DNA from: Callipepla californica brunnescens
Lineage: Eukaryota; Chordata; Aves; Galliformes; Odontophoridae
Assembly: GCA_023055505.1 (NCBI GenBank)
Contig: JALIRH010000095.1
Span: 310,001-374,000, forward strand
Length of the DNA: 64,000 nt
Reading direction: 5' to 3'
This document shows, one piece after another, positions 20,353-31,800 of this stretch; position 1 is the stretch's first letter; every line of letters starts with the position of its first letter. A program made the position numbers and the translations under genes. The notes beneath the pieces were generated by a model. It ran no database searches and had not been told where the DNA came from. It was given only the letters and a program-made list of their open reading frames with translations.

Positions 20353-22679
20353 CCAAAACCAAACCCCAGGCCTACCCCTTCTCTCACCCTGACACTCGAA
20401 CCAAACCTCCGCCTAAACCTAACCCTAATATCTAAGCCTAAGCCTAACCCTTCCAATTGCCCTAGCCCTAACACTAACCCTTTTCCTATACCTAACCCTG
20501 ACCTCAACCCTGATCCTAACCTTTCCCTAACCCTAACACCAACCCGTAACATCATTTGAATCCTAATCCTATTCCAAACCTTAACCCTATCCCAAGGCCT
20601 AACCCTACTCTGACCTTTACACTCCAACTAACCCAACCTCGATCAATAAATACAAATGGAATCCTAAACCTAAACCTAAACCTAAACCTACTGCTAACAC
20701 CACAAGTCAGCCTACTTTTCTCCCTAAATCTAATCACAAATCTCAAAAAATCTTTGTCCCTAACCCTAATCATAAATCCAGTCCAAACTCTGAAACTTTC
20801 CCAAAACCTATGCCTATTCCTAACACTTACTCTTACCCTAAGTCTATCCCTAACACTAACCCTTCTCCCAGACACAACCCTAAAGCCAACACTAATCCTA
20901 ACCTAATCTTTATCCTAATCCTAAACCTAATCCTAACTCTTACCCTAATTCTAACTCTACCCTAACCCTAACTCTGACCCTCAAACCAAACCCACATTTA
21001 AGCACAACCCTAATCCCGACACCTAGCATCAGATTACCACAACCCTAACGGAACCCTAACCCTAACACTAATGCTAGGACTATCCCAAACCCTAACCCAA
21101 GTACTAGACCAAACCATACCCCTATCCCTCACTCTAAAACTAACAACCCTAACTAAACTCTAACCGTAACCCTCTCCCTAATACTAACACTAATCATCTT
21201 TTAAACACCAATGTTATTCCTATTCCTAAACCTTACCCAATCTCCAAATGAAATCCAAGGCCGGTGCCTTCTCACACCCTAACGATCAAACCAAACCTAC
21301 ATCTAAACCTAACCCTAAATCCAATCTTTACCCTAAACCATACACTTGCCCTGGCCTTAACACTAACCCTTTCCCTATACCTAACCCTAACCCTAACCTT
21401 AACACTAATTTGAGGCCTATCCCTAGTAGGAACCCAAAACCTAATTGGAATCTGAATCCTGTTCTTAACCTTAACCCTAACACGACTTAACTCTACTCTG
21501 ACCCTAAAAGTCAAATTAACCCTACTCCTTACCCTAAACCTCAATCTAAACCTAAACCTAACCCTAAACCTAAACTTCACAAGAACACTCAACCTAATCC
21601 TAGCACTAACCTAAACTAAAACTAAAACACCTTTTTTGCTAACCCTAATCCTAAATCTAACCCTAACCCCAAAACTCCCCCAAACCTGACCCTAAACCTA
21701 ATCCACCCCCAAATCCTTACCCTAACCCTACCCCCAAACACCCTAATACTAGAACTAAAGCAATCCTTCACCCTAACCCTAAAACTAACAATTTAACTTT
21801 GACCCTAAAACTCAAATTCACCCTACATACACTTGATGCTACCTAGGTTAGGGTCAGGCTCAATCTGGGTTTTGTGTTGGGGTCAAAGGGATAGGGTTAG
21901 GGTAGAGTTCGAGTTAGGATGAAGGTAATGCTTACAGATATGTTTAGAGAATGGAACAGGGTTAGGGTTAAGGTTAGGGTAAGGTTGAAGGTTAGGCTCA
22001 GGGACAGATTTAGGGTTAGAGTTTGGGTTCCTTTTAGGTTTAGGGATAGGGTTAGGGTACGGTTAGGTATTGTACAACGCTAAGTGTTAGCTTCTGGGTA
22101 AGGGATAGGGTTAGGGTAAGGGTTAGATTCAGGGTTAGGGTTAGCATTAGCATCAGGGTTAGGGTTATGGTAAGAGTTAGGATAGGGAATGGGATACAGT
22201 TAGGGTAAGGGTTAGGAATAGGGTTAGGGTTACATTAAGGTTAGGGTTAGTGTTTGGATCAGGGGTAGGGTTAGGAATAAAGTTAGAGTAAGGGCTAGGA
22301 TTAGGGTTAGGGTTAGGGTAGGGATACGGTTAGGGTAGAGTTAAGGTTAGGGTAGGGTTAGGGTTAGGGTAGGGGTTAGGGATAGGGTTAGGGTTAGGGT
22401 TAGGGTTAGGTTAGGGTTTGGGTTATGGTAAGAGTTAGGATAGGGATTGTGATACGGTTAGGGTAAGGGTTAGGAATAGGGATAGGGTTTGATTAGGGTA
22501 AGGGTTATTGTTTGGATTAGGGGTAGGGTTACGAATAAAGTTAGAGTTAGGGCTAGGATTAGGGTTAGGGTTCGGGATTGGATTAGTGTTAGGGTAAGGA
22601 ATAAAGTTAGAGTTAGTGTTAGGATTAGGGTTAGGGTAAAGTAGGGTTAGGGGTAGGGTTAGGGTTAGGGTTAGGGTTA

Positions 22680-23600
22680 GGGTAGGGTTAGGGTTAGGGT
22701 TTGGGTTAGGCTAGGGTTAGGGTAAGGATTAGGGTTAGGGTTAGGGTAAGGGTTAGGGTTAGGGTAGGGTTAGGGTTAGGGTTAGGGTTAAATTTATTGT
22801 TAGGGTTAGGGTTAGGGTTACGGTTAAGGTTAAATTTATTGTTAGGGTTAGGGTTAGGGTTAGGGTAGGGTTAGGGTTAGGGTTAGGGTTAGGGTTAGGT
22901 TAGGGTTGGGGTTAGGGTTAGGGTTAGGGTTAGGGTTAGGGTATGCTTAGGGTTAGGGTAAAATTAGGGTTAGGGTTAGTGTTAGGGTTAGGGTTAAATT
23001 TACTGTTAGGTTTAGGGTTAAGGTTAGAGTTAGGGTTAGGGTTGAGGTTAGGCTTAGGGTTAGGGTTAGGGTTAGGGTTAGGGTTAGGGTTAGGGTTACA
23101 GTTAGGGTTAGGGTTAGGGTTAGGGTTAGGTTAGGGTTAGGGTTAGGGTTAAGGTGAGAGTTAGGGTTAGGGTTAGGGTTAGGGTTAAGGTAAGAATTAG
23201 GATAGGGATTGTGATACAGTTAAGGTAAGGGTTAGGAATTAGAGTTAGGGTTAGGGTTAGGATTAGGGTTAGGGTTAGGTTAGGGTTAGGGTTAGGGTTA
23301 AGGTTAGAGTTAGGGTTAGGGTTAGGGTTAGGGTTAGGTAAGGGTTAGGGTAAGAATTAGGATAGGGATTGTGATACAGTTAAGGTAAGGGTTAGGAATT
23401 AGGGTTAGGGTTAGGGTTAGGTTTAGGTTTAGGTTTAGGGTTAGGGTTAGGGTTAGTGTTAGGGTAGGTTAGGGTTAGGGTATGGTAGGGTTAGGGTTAG
23501 GGTAGGGTAAGGGTTAGCATTAGGTTTAGGGTTAGGGTTAGGGTTAGAGTTAGGTTAGGGCTAGGGTTAGGGTTAGGGTTAGGGTTAGGGTTAATGTAGG
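22680..23600 (+). repeat. Expanded telomeric core private to unit 4
   Basis: Dense TTAGGG repeats with insertions (AAATTTATTGTTAGGG twice, near 22790 and 22830; a related AAATTTACTG word near 22990). Part of the core block around 23180-23440 repeats motifs found in units 1-3 (GATAGGGATTGTGATACAG). This accounts for the extra length of unit 4. Confidence 0.8.
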
Positions 23601-25426
23601 GTTAGGGTTAGTGCTAGGAATCAATTTGGAGGAAGGAAAAGGTATAGGAATTGGTTCATTGTTAGCGTTAGTCTTCAGGGTTAGGGTTCGGATTTAGCAC
23701 TATGTTTCAGGTTCCTTTTAGGTTTAGTGATAAGGATTAGGGGTACGTTTAGGTATTGTACAATGCTAAGTGTTAGCTTCTGGGTGGGGGTTGGGGTTAG
23801 ATTAAGGGTGAGGGTTAGGGTTAGGACTAGATTTAGGATTAGGTTTAGGAATAGGTTTTCTTTGATTGTTAGGGTGAGAGAAAGGTTAGGCCTTGGGTTT
23901 GTTTTTGGAATAGTTTTGGGTTTCAGAATAGGAATTGGGTTAGTATTTGGAATCTGATTGCTTTAGTATTAGTGTTAGGGTGGGGGTTAGAAGTTAGGTG
24001 AGCGTTGTGGTAATCTAATGCTTTGTGTTAGGCTTAGGGTTGGGCTTTTACTTGAGGTTGGTGTTAGGGTCTGCTTTAGTTTGAAGGTAGATTTAGAGTT
24101 TAAATTGTGGTCATGCTTTGGATTAGTTTTAGAGTTAGGGTAAGATTTAGGTTTCCTTTCAGTGTTAGGCTGTGAGAATTGTAGGCTTTGTGTTTTTGGG
24201 TTTGTGTTGGGTTTAGGAATTGGAATAGTGTTTGGGATAGTATTAGCGTTAAGGCTGGGGTTAGAGTTAGGTGATGGCTGTGGTAATCTAATGCTTTGTG
24301 TTAGGTTTAGGGTTGGGCTTCCATCTGGGGTTGGTTTTAAGGTCCCATTTAGATTTCAGGAAGAATTGGAGTTCAATTGAGGTAACGGTTAGGATTAGAT
24401 TTAGGGTTCTGATAAGGGTTAGGTTAGGGTTAGGGTTTGGTTCCAAGTTGTTTTTAGGGTTAGGGTTAACGTTAGGTTTCAGGATAGGGTTAGGAATATA
24501 GCTAGGTGTTTGTTAGGTAAGGTTTAGTCCTGGGGTTTCAGTTCGGGTTAGGTGAAGCGTTAGTTTTACAGTTAGAAGACATGTTAGGGTTAGGGTTAGG
24601 TTTTGGTGTAGATTTAGGTTTAGGGTAAGGGTTAGGGATGTAGATGAAGGTTTAGTGGAAGGGGTAGGGTTCTCTTTAGTTTTAGGACCAGGGAAGGGTC
24701 CTAAAAGGGCCTTGGCTAAGGGTGAGTTTTAGTATTTGATTTAGCGTTGCGTTCAGGTCTAGGTTAGTTTGAGTGTCAGGCTGAGAGAAGGGGTAGGCCT
24801 TGGGTTTGGTTCTGGCTTAGTGTTAGGTTTAGGAATAGGAATAGTTTTGGTGTTTGGATTGGGTTTGGGGTTAGTAGTAGGGATTGGATTGGGGTTAGTG
24901 TTAGGTGAGATCTGCGGTAATCTGATGCTTTCTTTGAGGCTTGAGGTTTGAGCTTAAACGTGGTGTTGGTTTTAGGGTAGGATTTAGGGCTAGGGTTTGG
25001 TTGAGGGTAGCATTAGGTTTAGGTTTAGGGGAAGGGTTTTGGTTAGGGTAGAGGTTAGAATTCTGGTTTGGGTTAGGAATAGGGTTCTGGACAAGGTAAG
25101 GATTTAGTCCTAGGTTTCCAGTTAGGGTAAGGTGAAGTGCTGGTGTTCTAGTTAGGAGAAGAGTTAGGTTGAGGTTTCGGGTTAGGTTTTTTTGTCGATT
25201 TAGGTTTTAGGTAAGGGGTAGATTTTAGACAACATGAGCTTTCTGGTCAGAGTAGGGTTAGGCCTTAGAATATGGATAAGATTAGGATAAATGTAGGGTT
25301 AGTTTCGGGTTTAGGTTAGTTTGAGTGTTAGGCTGAGAGAAGGGGAGGGCCTTGGGTTTGGGTTTGGTTTAGGGTTTAGATAAGGTTTAGGAATAGGAGT
25401 AGGTTTGGGGTTTGGATTGGGTTTGG

Positions 25427-25870
25427 GGTTAGCTTTAGGGCTAGGTTTTGGTTTTGGTTTCGAGTTAGGTGAGGGTTGTGGTAATCTGATGCTTTGTTCA
25501 AGGTTTAGGGTTGGGCTTCAATTTGGGTTTTGGATTAGGATCAGAGTTAGGGATAGCTTGAAGGTAGAGTTAGGATTCGGGTAATAGCTACAGTGATTCT
25601 TATGGAGACGATTTGGGTCAAGGGTAAGTATTAGGCTTAGCTTTAGATTTAGAGTTAGCTTTAGGTTTAGGATTAGAGTTGTGGTTTTGGTTGGGACTAG
25701 GGTTAGTGCTAGGTTTGAGGTTAGGGTTAGGGTTAGGTTTAGCATTTCTAGTAAGGCTTAGGGTTCTGGTTAGGTTGAGGTTGAGGGTTAGGTTGTGAGT
25801 TAGGGCAAAGATTGTGGATAGGGTAATTGTTGGAGCTTGGATTAGGTTTCGGGTTAGCAATAGTCTTAGG
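25427..25870 (+). repeat. Degenerate TTAGGG-type DNA after the array
   Basis: Continuation of the telomere-like sequence past the last unit, with GGTAATCTGATGCTTTG near 25480. It represents the ancestral flank that was lost at unit boundaries 1/2, 2/3 and 3/4. It ends where the ~591-bp satellite starts (CTCCTCTAGACAAATCAGG). No gene. Confidence 0.85.
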
Positions 25871-28800
25871 TGTCATTTCTCCTCTAGACAAATCAGGTGT
25901 GATTCCACTGCTTCGAAATGTTCAGCAAGAAACCGTATAATCAGAGCACCGCAAAAGCCCCCTTTACCAAGTAGATCACACCAGCAGCGAGCTTTCTGTT
26001 GGAATGGCGCTGATCTGCGAATTCCGATTCTATGGCATCAATCGCGGCTCCTGCGGCTTTTGCCGCTGAAGAAAGACGAGCGTCATCAAGGTGCCGTGCA
26101 ATGAATAGCGGCTTCAAGAATCAGCCGGCAGAGGTCCTAATCAAGCAAATCGCGGTTTCCATGTGAAAGTGACTCCGTTTCAGGAGTTGGAAGTGAATGG
26201 AAGCTGAATCCTAATATTAATGGGAGGGTAAGTTTGGATTCTCATTCTGCTCTGCAACTGTATACAACGTATGTCTGCATCATTCATTCATCTGCGAGCA
26301 CGTTTTCATTCTTTTTCTCTGAGCAGTGTTCTTCTCCTTTTTAGTACCTCTAGATAATACCGACACACTAGTTTTGATGTCGAAGAAACGGATCATTCCG
26401 ATGTTCATTTGGAACGGTATGATATTCAGAGCTAAAGAAGTCAAATAGTAGCGTTGAATACGTCAAGCTGTTTTTTCTACCAAATGCATTGTGTGATTCA
26501 ACCGCTTCGAAATGTTCCCCAAAAACACTGTCATCGGAGCATTGCAAAAGCCTTCTTTAAAAAGCAGAGCAAAACGGCTGCGAGCTTTCTATTTGAAACG
26601 AGAAGAACTGCGTATCAGGCTCGAATCGCATCAATCGCGGCTATTGCTGCTTTTGCCGCTGAAGAAAGACGCCAATAAAACGACAGACGTGCACTGAATA
26701 GCGGCATCAATAATTGCCGGTTGCGGTCAAATTTCATCCAATCGCGTCTAACACGTGAAAGTGACTCCGTTTCAGGAGTTGTAAGAGAATGCATGCTGGA
26801 TCCAAAGTTAGTGGGAGGGAAAGATTTGATTCTCGTGTGTGATTCTACCGCTTCTAAATGTTCCTCATAAAACCTTGTCACCGGAGCTTCGTAATGGCTC
26901 CCTTTAAGAAGCAGAGCAAAGCGGCCGAGAGTTTGATGCTCGAACCGCGCTTAGCCGCGGATTCCCATTCAATCGCATCAATCGCGGCTCCTGCTGCTCT
27001 TGCCGCTGAAGAAAGACGCCAGCCAGACAGCAGCAGTGCACTGAATCGCGGCTTTCAATAATCAGCCGGTAGCGTTCCTACTCCAACAAATCGCGGTTTA
27101 CACGTGAAAGTGACTCGGTTTCAGGAGTTGTAAGTGAATGGATGCCTGATCCCAGTGTTAGTGAGAGGGAAAGTTTTGATTCTCATTCTGCACTGCTACT
27201 GAATGCAACGTATGCCTGCATCATTCATTCATCTGCGAGCAATTTTTCATTTATTTTCTCTGAGCAGTCTTGTTACCTTTTTTAGCACCTCTAGTCACAC
27301 AAGTTTTTCTTGCCAAACAAACGGACAACTCAGATTGTCATTTGCAACGGTATGATATTCTGAGCTGAGGAAGTGAAATAGAAGCGTTAAGTACTTCAAG
27401 CTGTTTCTTCTACCCAATGTATGTTTGATTCCACCTCTTCGAAGTGTTCCCCAAAAACACTATCATCGGAGCGTTGCAAAAGCCTTCTTTAACAAGCAGA
27501 GCAAACCGGCAGAGTGTTAATATTCGAACCGCTCAGAACCTCGGATACCGCTCGAATCGCATCAATCGCGGCTCCTGCTGCTTTTGCCGCTGAAGAAAAA
27601 AGCCAGACAGACAGCAGCAGTGCACTGAATCGCGGCTTTTCAAAAAACAGCCGATAGCGGTCCTATTCCAACAATTCCCGGTTTACACGTGAAAGTGACT
27701 CGGTTTCAGGAGTTGGAAGTGAATGTGTGCTGGATCCCAGTTTTAATGGGAAGGAAAGTTTCGATTCTCATTCTGCTCTGTTACTGAGTGCAACGTATGT
27801 CTGAATCGTTCATTCATCTGCGAGCACGTTTTCATTCTTTTCTCTGACCAGTGCTGTTATCCGTTTTACTTCCTTAATCTAACACATTCACTTCAATTTT
27901 CTTACAATACCCGCGGATCTTTCTCATTCTCTCTCAAAAAGGTATGTTTTTCAGAACTATGGAAGCATTGGAGAGGCGTTAAGTACGGAAAGCTGGTTCC
28001 TCTCCCAAAGGCGTGTGTGATTCTACCGCTTCTAAATGTTCCCCAGAAAACCTTGTCACCGGAGCATCGGAATAGCCCCCTTTAAGAAGCAGAGAAAAAG
28101 CGGCCGAGAATTTGATGCTCGAACCGCGCTTAGCCGCGGATTCCCATTCAATCGCACCAGTCGCGGCTCCTGCTGCTTTTGCCGCTGAAGAAAGACGCTA
28201 GTCAGCCGGTAAAAGTGCACGGAATCGCGGCTTCAGTAATCAGCCGGTAGCGGTTCTTCTCCAACAAATCGCGGTTTACACGTGAAAGTGACTCGGTTTC
28301 AGGAGTTGTATGTGTATGTATGCTGCATCCCAATGTTAGTGGGAGGGAAAGTTTTGATTCTCATTCTGCTCTGCTACTGAATGCAACGTATGTCTGCATT
28401 GTTCATTCATCTACGAGTTCGTTTTCATTCTTTACTCTGACCAGTGTTGTTATGTGTACTTCTAGTTAATACATGGAAAAACTTTTTCTTGTCGAACACA
28501 AGTATCTTTCGATTCTCTTTTGCAAAAGTATGGTATTCAGAGATAAAGAAGCAAAAGAGAAACGTTTATTAAGGAAAGCTGTTTCTTCTACTAATTGCAT
28601 TGTGTGATTGCACCGCTTCTAAATGTTCCCCAAAAACACTGTCATCTGAGCATTGCAAAAGCTCCCTTTAACAAACATAGAAAAAAGGCAGCGTGCTAAT
28701 GTTCGAACCGCGGAAAACCGTGAATCATGTTCGAATCGCATCAATCGCGGCTCCTGCTGCTTTTGCCGCTGAAGAAAGAAGCCAGTCAGTTGAAAGACGT

Positions 28801-31800
28801 GCACTGAATTGCGTCTTCAGTAATCAGCCGGCAGCGTTTCTATTCCAACAAATCGCGGTTGAAACCTGAAAGTGACTCCAATTCTGGTGTTGTAAATGAA
28901 TGGATGCTGGATCCCAGTGTCAGTGAGAGGGAAAGTTTTGATTCTCATTCTGCTCTACTACTGAATGCAACGTACGTCTGCATCGTTCATTCATCTACGA
29001 GCACGTTTTCATTCTTTTCTCTGACCAGTCTTGTTATTCCTTTTCCTACATCTAGTTAATATCGTCACACAAGTTTTTCTTGCCAAACAAACAATTCATT
29101 CCCTTTTTCTTTTGGAACGGTATGGTATTCAGAGCTAAAAATTCAAATAGTAGCGTTAAGTACGTTAAACTTTTTCTTCTACCAAATGTATGTTTGATTC
29201 CACCTCTTCTAAGTGTTCCCCAAAAACACTGTCAGCGGAGCGTTGCAAAAGCCACTTTTAACAAGTATAGCAAACCGGCAGAGTGTTAATGTTCGAACCG
29301 CGAAGAACCGCGTCTCAGGCTCGAATCGCATCAATCGCGGCTACTGCTGCTTTTGCCGCTGAAGAAAGACGCCAGCCAGACAGCAGCAGTGCACTGAATC
29401 GCGGCTTTTCAATAATCAGCCGGTAGCGGTCCTATTCCAACAATTCGCGGTTTACACGTGAAAGTGACTCGGTTTTAGGAGTTGGAAGAGAATGTATGCT
29501 GGATCCCAGTGTTAATGGGAAGGAAAGTTTCGATTCTCATTCTGCTCTGCTACTGAATGCAACGTATGTCTGCATAGTTCATTCATCTGCGAGCACGTTT
29601 TCATTCTTTTCTCTGACCAGTGCTGTTATCCTTTTTACTTCCTTAATCTAACACATTCACTTCAATTTTCTTACAATACCCGCGGATCTTTCTCATTCTC
29701 TCTCAAAAAGGTATGTTTTTCAGAACTATGGAAGCAATGGAGAGGCGTTAAGTACGGAAAGCTGGTTCCTCTCCCAAAGGTGTGTGTGATTCCACCGCTT
29801 CTAAGGGTTCCCCAGAAAACCTTGTCACCGGAGCATCGGAATAGCCCCCTTTAGAAGCAGAGCAAAGCGGCCGAGAGTTTGATGCTCGAACCGCGCTTAG
29901 CCGCGGATTCCGATTCAATCGCACCAGTCGCGGCTCCTGCTGCTTTTGCCGCTGAAGAAAGACGCTAGTCAGCCGGTAAAAGTGCACGGAATCGCGGCTT
30001 CAGTAATCAGCCGGTAGCGGTTCTATTCCAACAAATCGCGGTTTACACGTGAAAGTGACTCGGTCTCACGAGTTGTATGTGTATGTATACTGCATCCCAG
30101 TGTTAGTGGGAGGGAAAGTTTTGATTCTCATTCTGCTCTACTACAGAATGCAACATATGTCTGCATCATTCATTTTTCTACGAGCACGTTTTCATTCTTT
30201 TCTCTGACCAGTCATGTTACCTTTTTTAGTTTCTCTAGTTAATATCGTCACACAAGTTTTTCTTGCCAAACAAACAATTCATTCCCTTTTTCTTTTGGAA
30301 CGGTATGGTATTCAGAGCTAAAAAGTCAAATAGTAGCGTTAAGTACGTCAAGCTGTTTCTTCTATCAAATGTATATTTGATTCCACCTCTTCTAAGTGTT
30401 CCCCAAAAACACTGCCAGTAGAGATTTGCTAAAGCCACTTCAAACAAACATAGCAAACCGGCAGCAAGTTAATGTTCGAACCGCGGAGAACTTCGAATTC
30501 AGCTCGAATCGCATCAATCGCGGCTACTGCTGCTTTTGCCGCTGAAGAAAGACGCCAGTCAGACGGCAGCAGTGCACTGAATCGCGGCTTTTCAAAAATC
30601 AGCCGGTAGCGGTTCTTCTCCAAAAATTCTCGGCTTACACGTGAAAGTGACTCAGTTTCAGGAGTTCGAAGAGAATGTGTGCTGGATCCAAGTTTAAATA
30701 GGAGTGAAAGTTTTAATTCTTATTCTGCTCTGTTACTGTATGCAACGTACGTCTGAATCGTTCATTCATCTGCGAGCACGTTTTCATTCTTTTCTCTGAC
30801 CAGTGCTGTTATCCTTTTTACTTACTTAATCTAATACACTCACTTGAATTTTCTTACAATACCCGCGGATCTTTCTCATTCTCTCTCAAAAAGGGATGTT
30901 TTTCAGAACTATGGAAGCAATGGAGAGACGTTAAGTACGGAAAACTGGTTCCTCTCCCAAAGGCGTGTGTGATTCCACCGCTTCTAAGGGTTCCCCAGAA
31001 AACCTTGTCACCGGAGCATCGGAATAGCTCCCTTTAGAAGCAGAGAAAAAGCGGCAGAGAATTTGATGCTCGAACCGCGCTTAGCCGCGGATTCCCATTC
31101 AATCGCACCAGTCGCGGCTCCTGCTGCTTTTGCCGCTGAAGAAAGACGCCAGTCAGCCGGCTGCCGTGCACTGAATCGCGGCATCAATAATCAGCCGGTA
31201 GCGGTTCTTCTCCAACAAATCGCGGTTTACACGTGAAAGTGACTCCGTTTCAGGATCTGTAAGTGTATGTATGCTGCATCCCAATGTTAGTGGGAGGGAA
31301 AGTTTTGATTCTCATTCTGCTCTGCTACTTAATGCAACGTATGTCTGCATCATTCATTCATCTACGAGCACGTTTTCATTCTTTACTCTGACCTGTGTTG
31401 TTATTCTTTTTCGTACTTCTAGTTAATACATGGAAAAACTTTTTCTTGTCGAACACAAGTATCTTTCGATTCTCTTTTGCAAAAGTATGGTATTCAGAGA
31501 TAAAGAAGCAAAAGAGAAGTTTATTACGGAAAGCTGTTTCTTCTACTAATTGCATTGTGTGATTGCACCGCTTCTGTATGTACCCCAAAAACACTGTCAG
31601 TGGAGCATTGCAAAAGCTCCCTTTAACAAACATAGCAAACCGGCAGCGTGCTAATGTTCGAACCGCGGAAAACCGTGAATCATGTTCGAATCGCATCAAT
31701 CGCGGCTCCTGCTGCTTTTGCCGCTGAAGAAAGAAGCCAGTCAGTTGAAAGACGTGCACTGAATTGCGTCTTCAGTAATCAGCCGGCAGCGTTTCTATTC

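Larger units (their letters stand above)
20162..25426. repeat. Provirus/telomere-like macrosatellite, unit 4 (5,265 bp, expanded)
   Basis: Last unit. The orientation switch is at 21842-21847. It is about 480 bp longer than units 2 and 3 because its telomeric core (about 22680-23600) is reorganised and expanded. The core includes words such as AAATTTATTGTTAGGG that are absent from the other units. At 25426 the sequence does not jump back to provirus but continues GGGTTAGCTTTAGGG, revealing the original, unrecombined flank. Confidence 0.9.

Noticed and set aside
6220..25000. Open frames of 60-116 codons in the telomere-like DNA, repeated in each unit
   Set aside because: Their peptides are Leu/Asn/Pro or Gly/Leu/Arg/Val-rich products of (CCCTAA/TTAGGG)n. 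They occur on both strands at the same place and have no start or splice context.
5826..25426. Integrated herpesvirus (telomeric repeats are also found in Marek's disease virus genomes)
   Set aside because: No viral gene or viral terminal sequence is seen; the arrays are degenerate and tied to a provirus.
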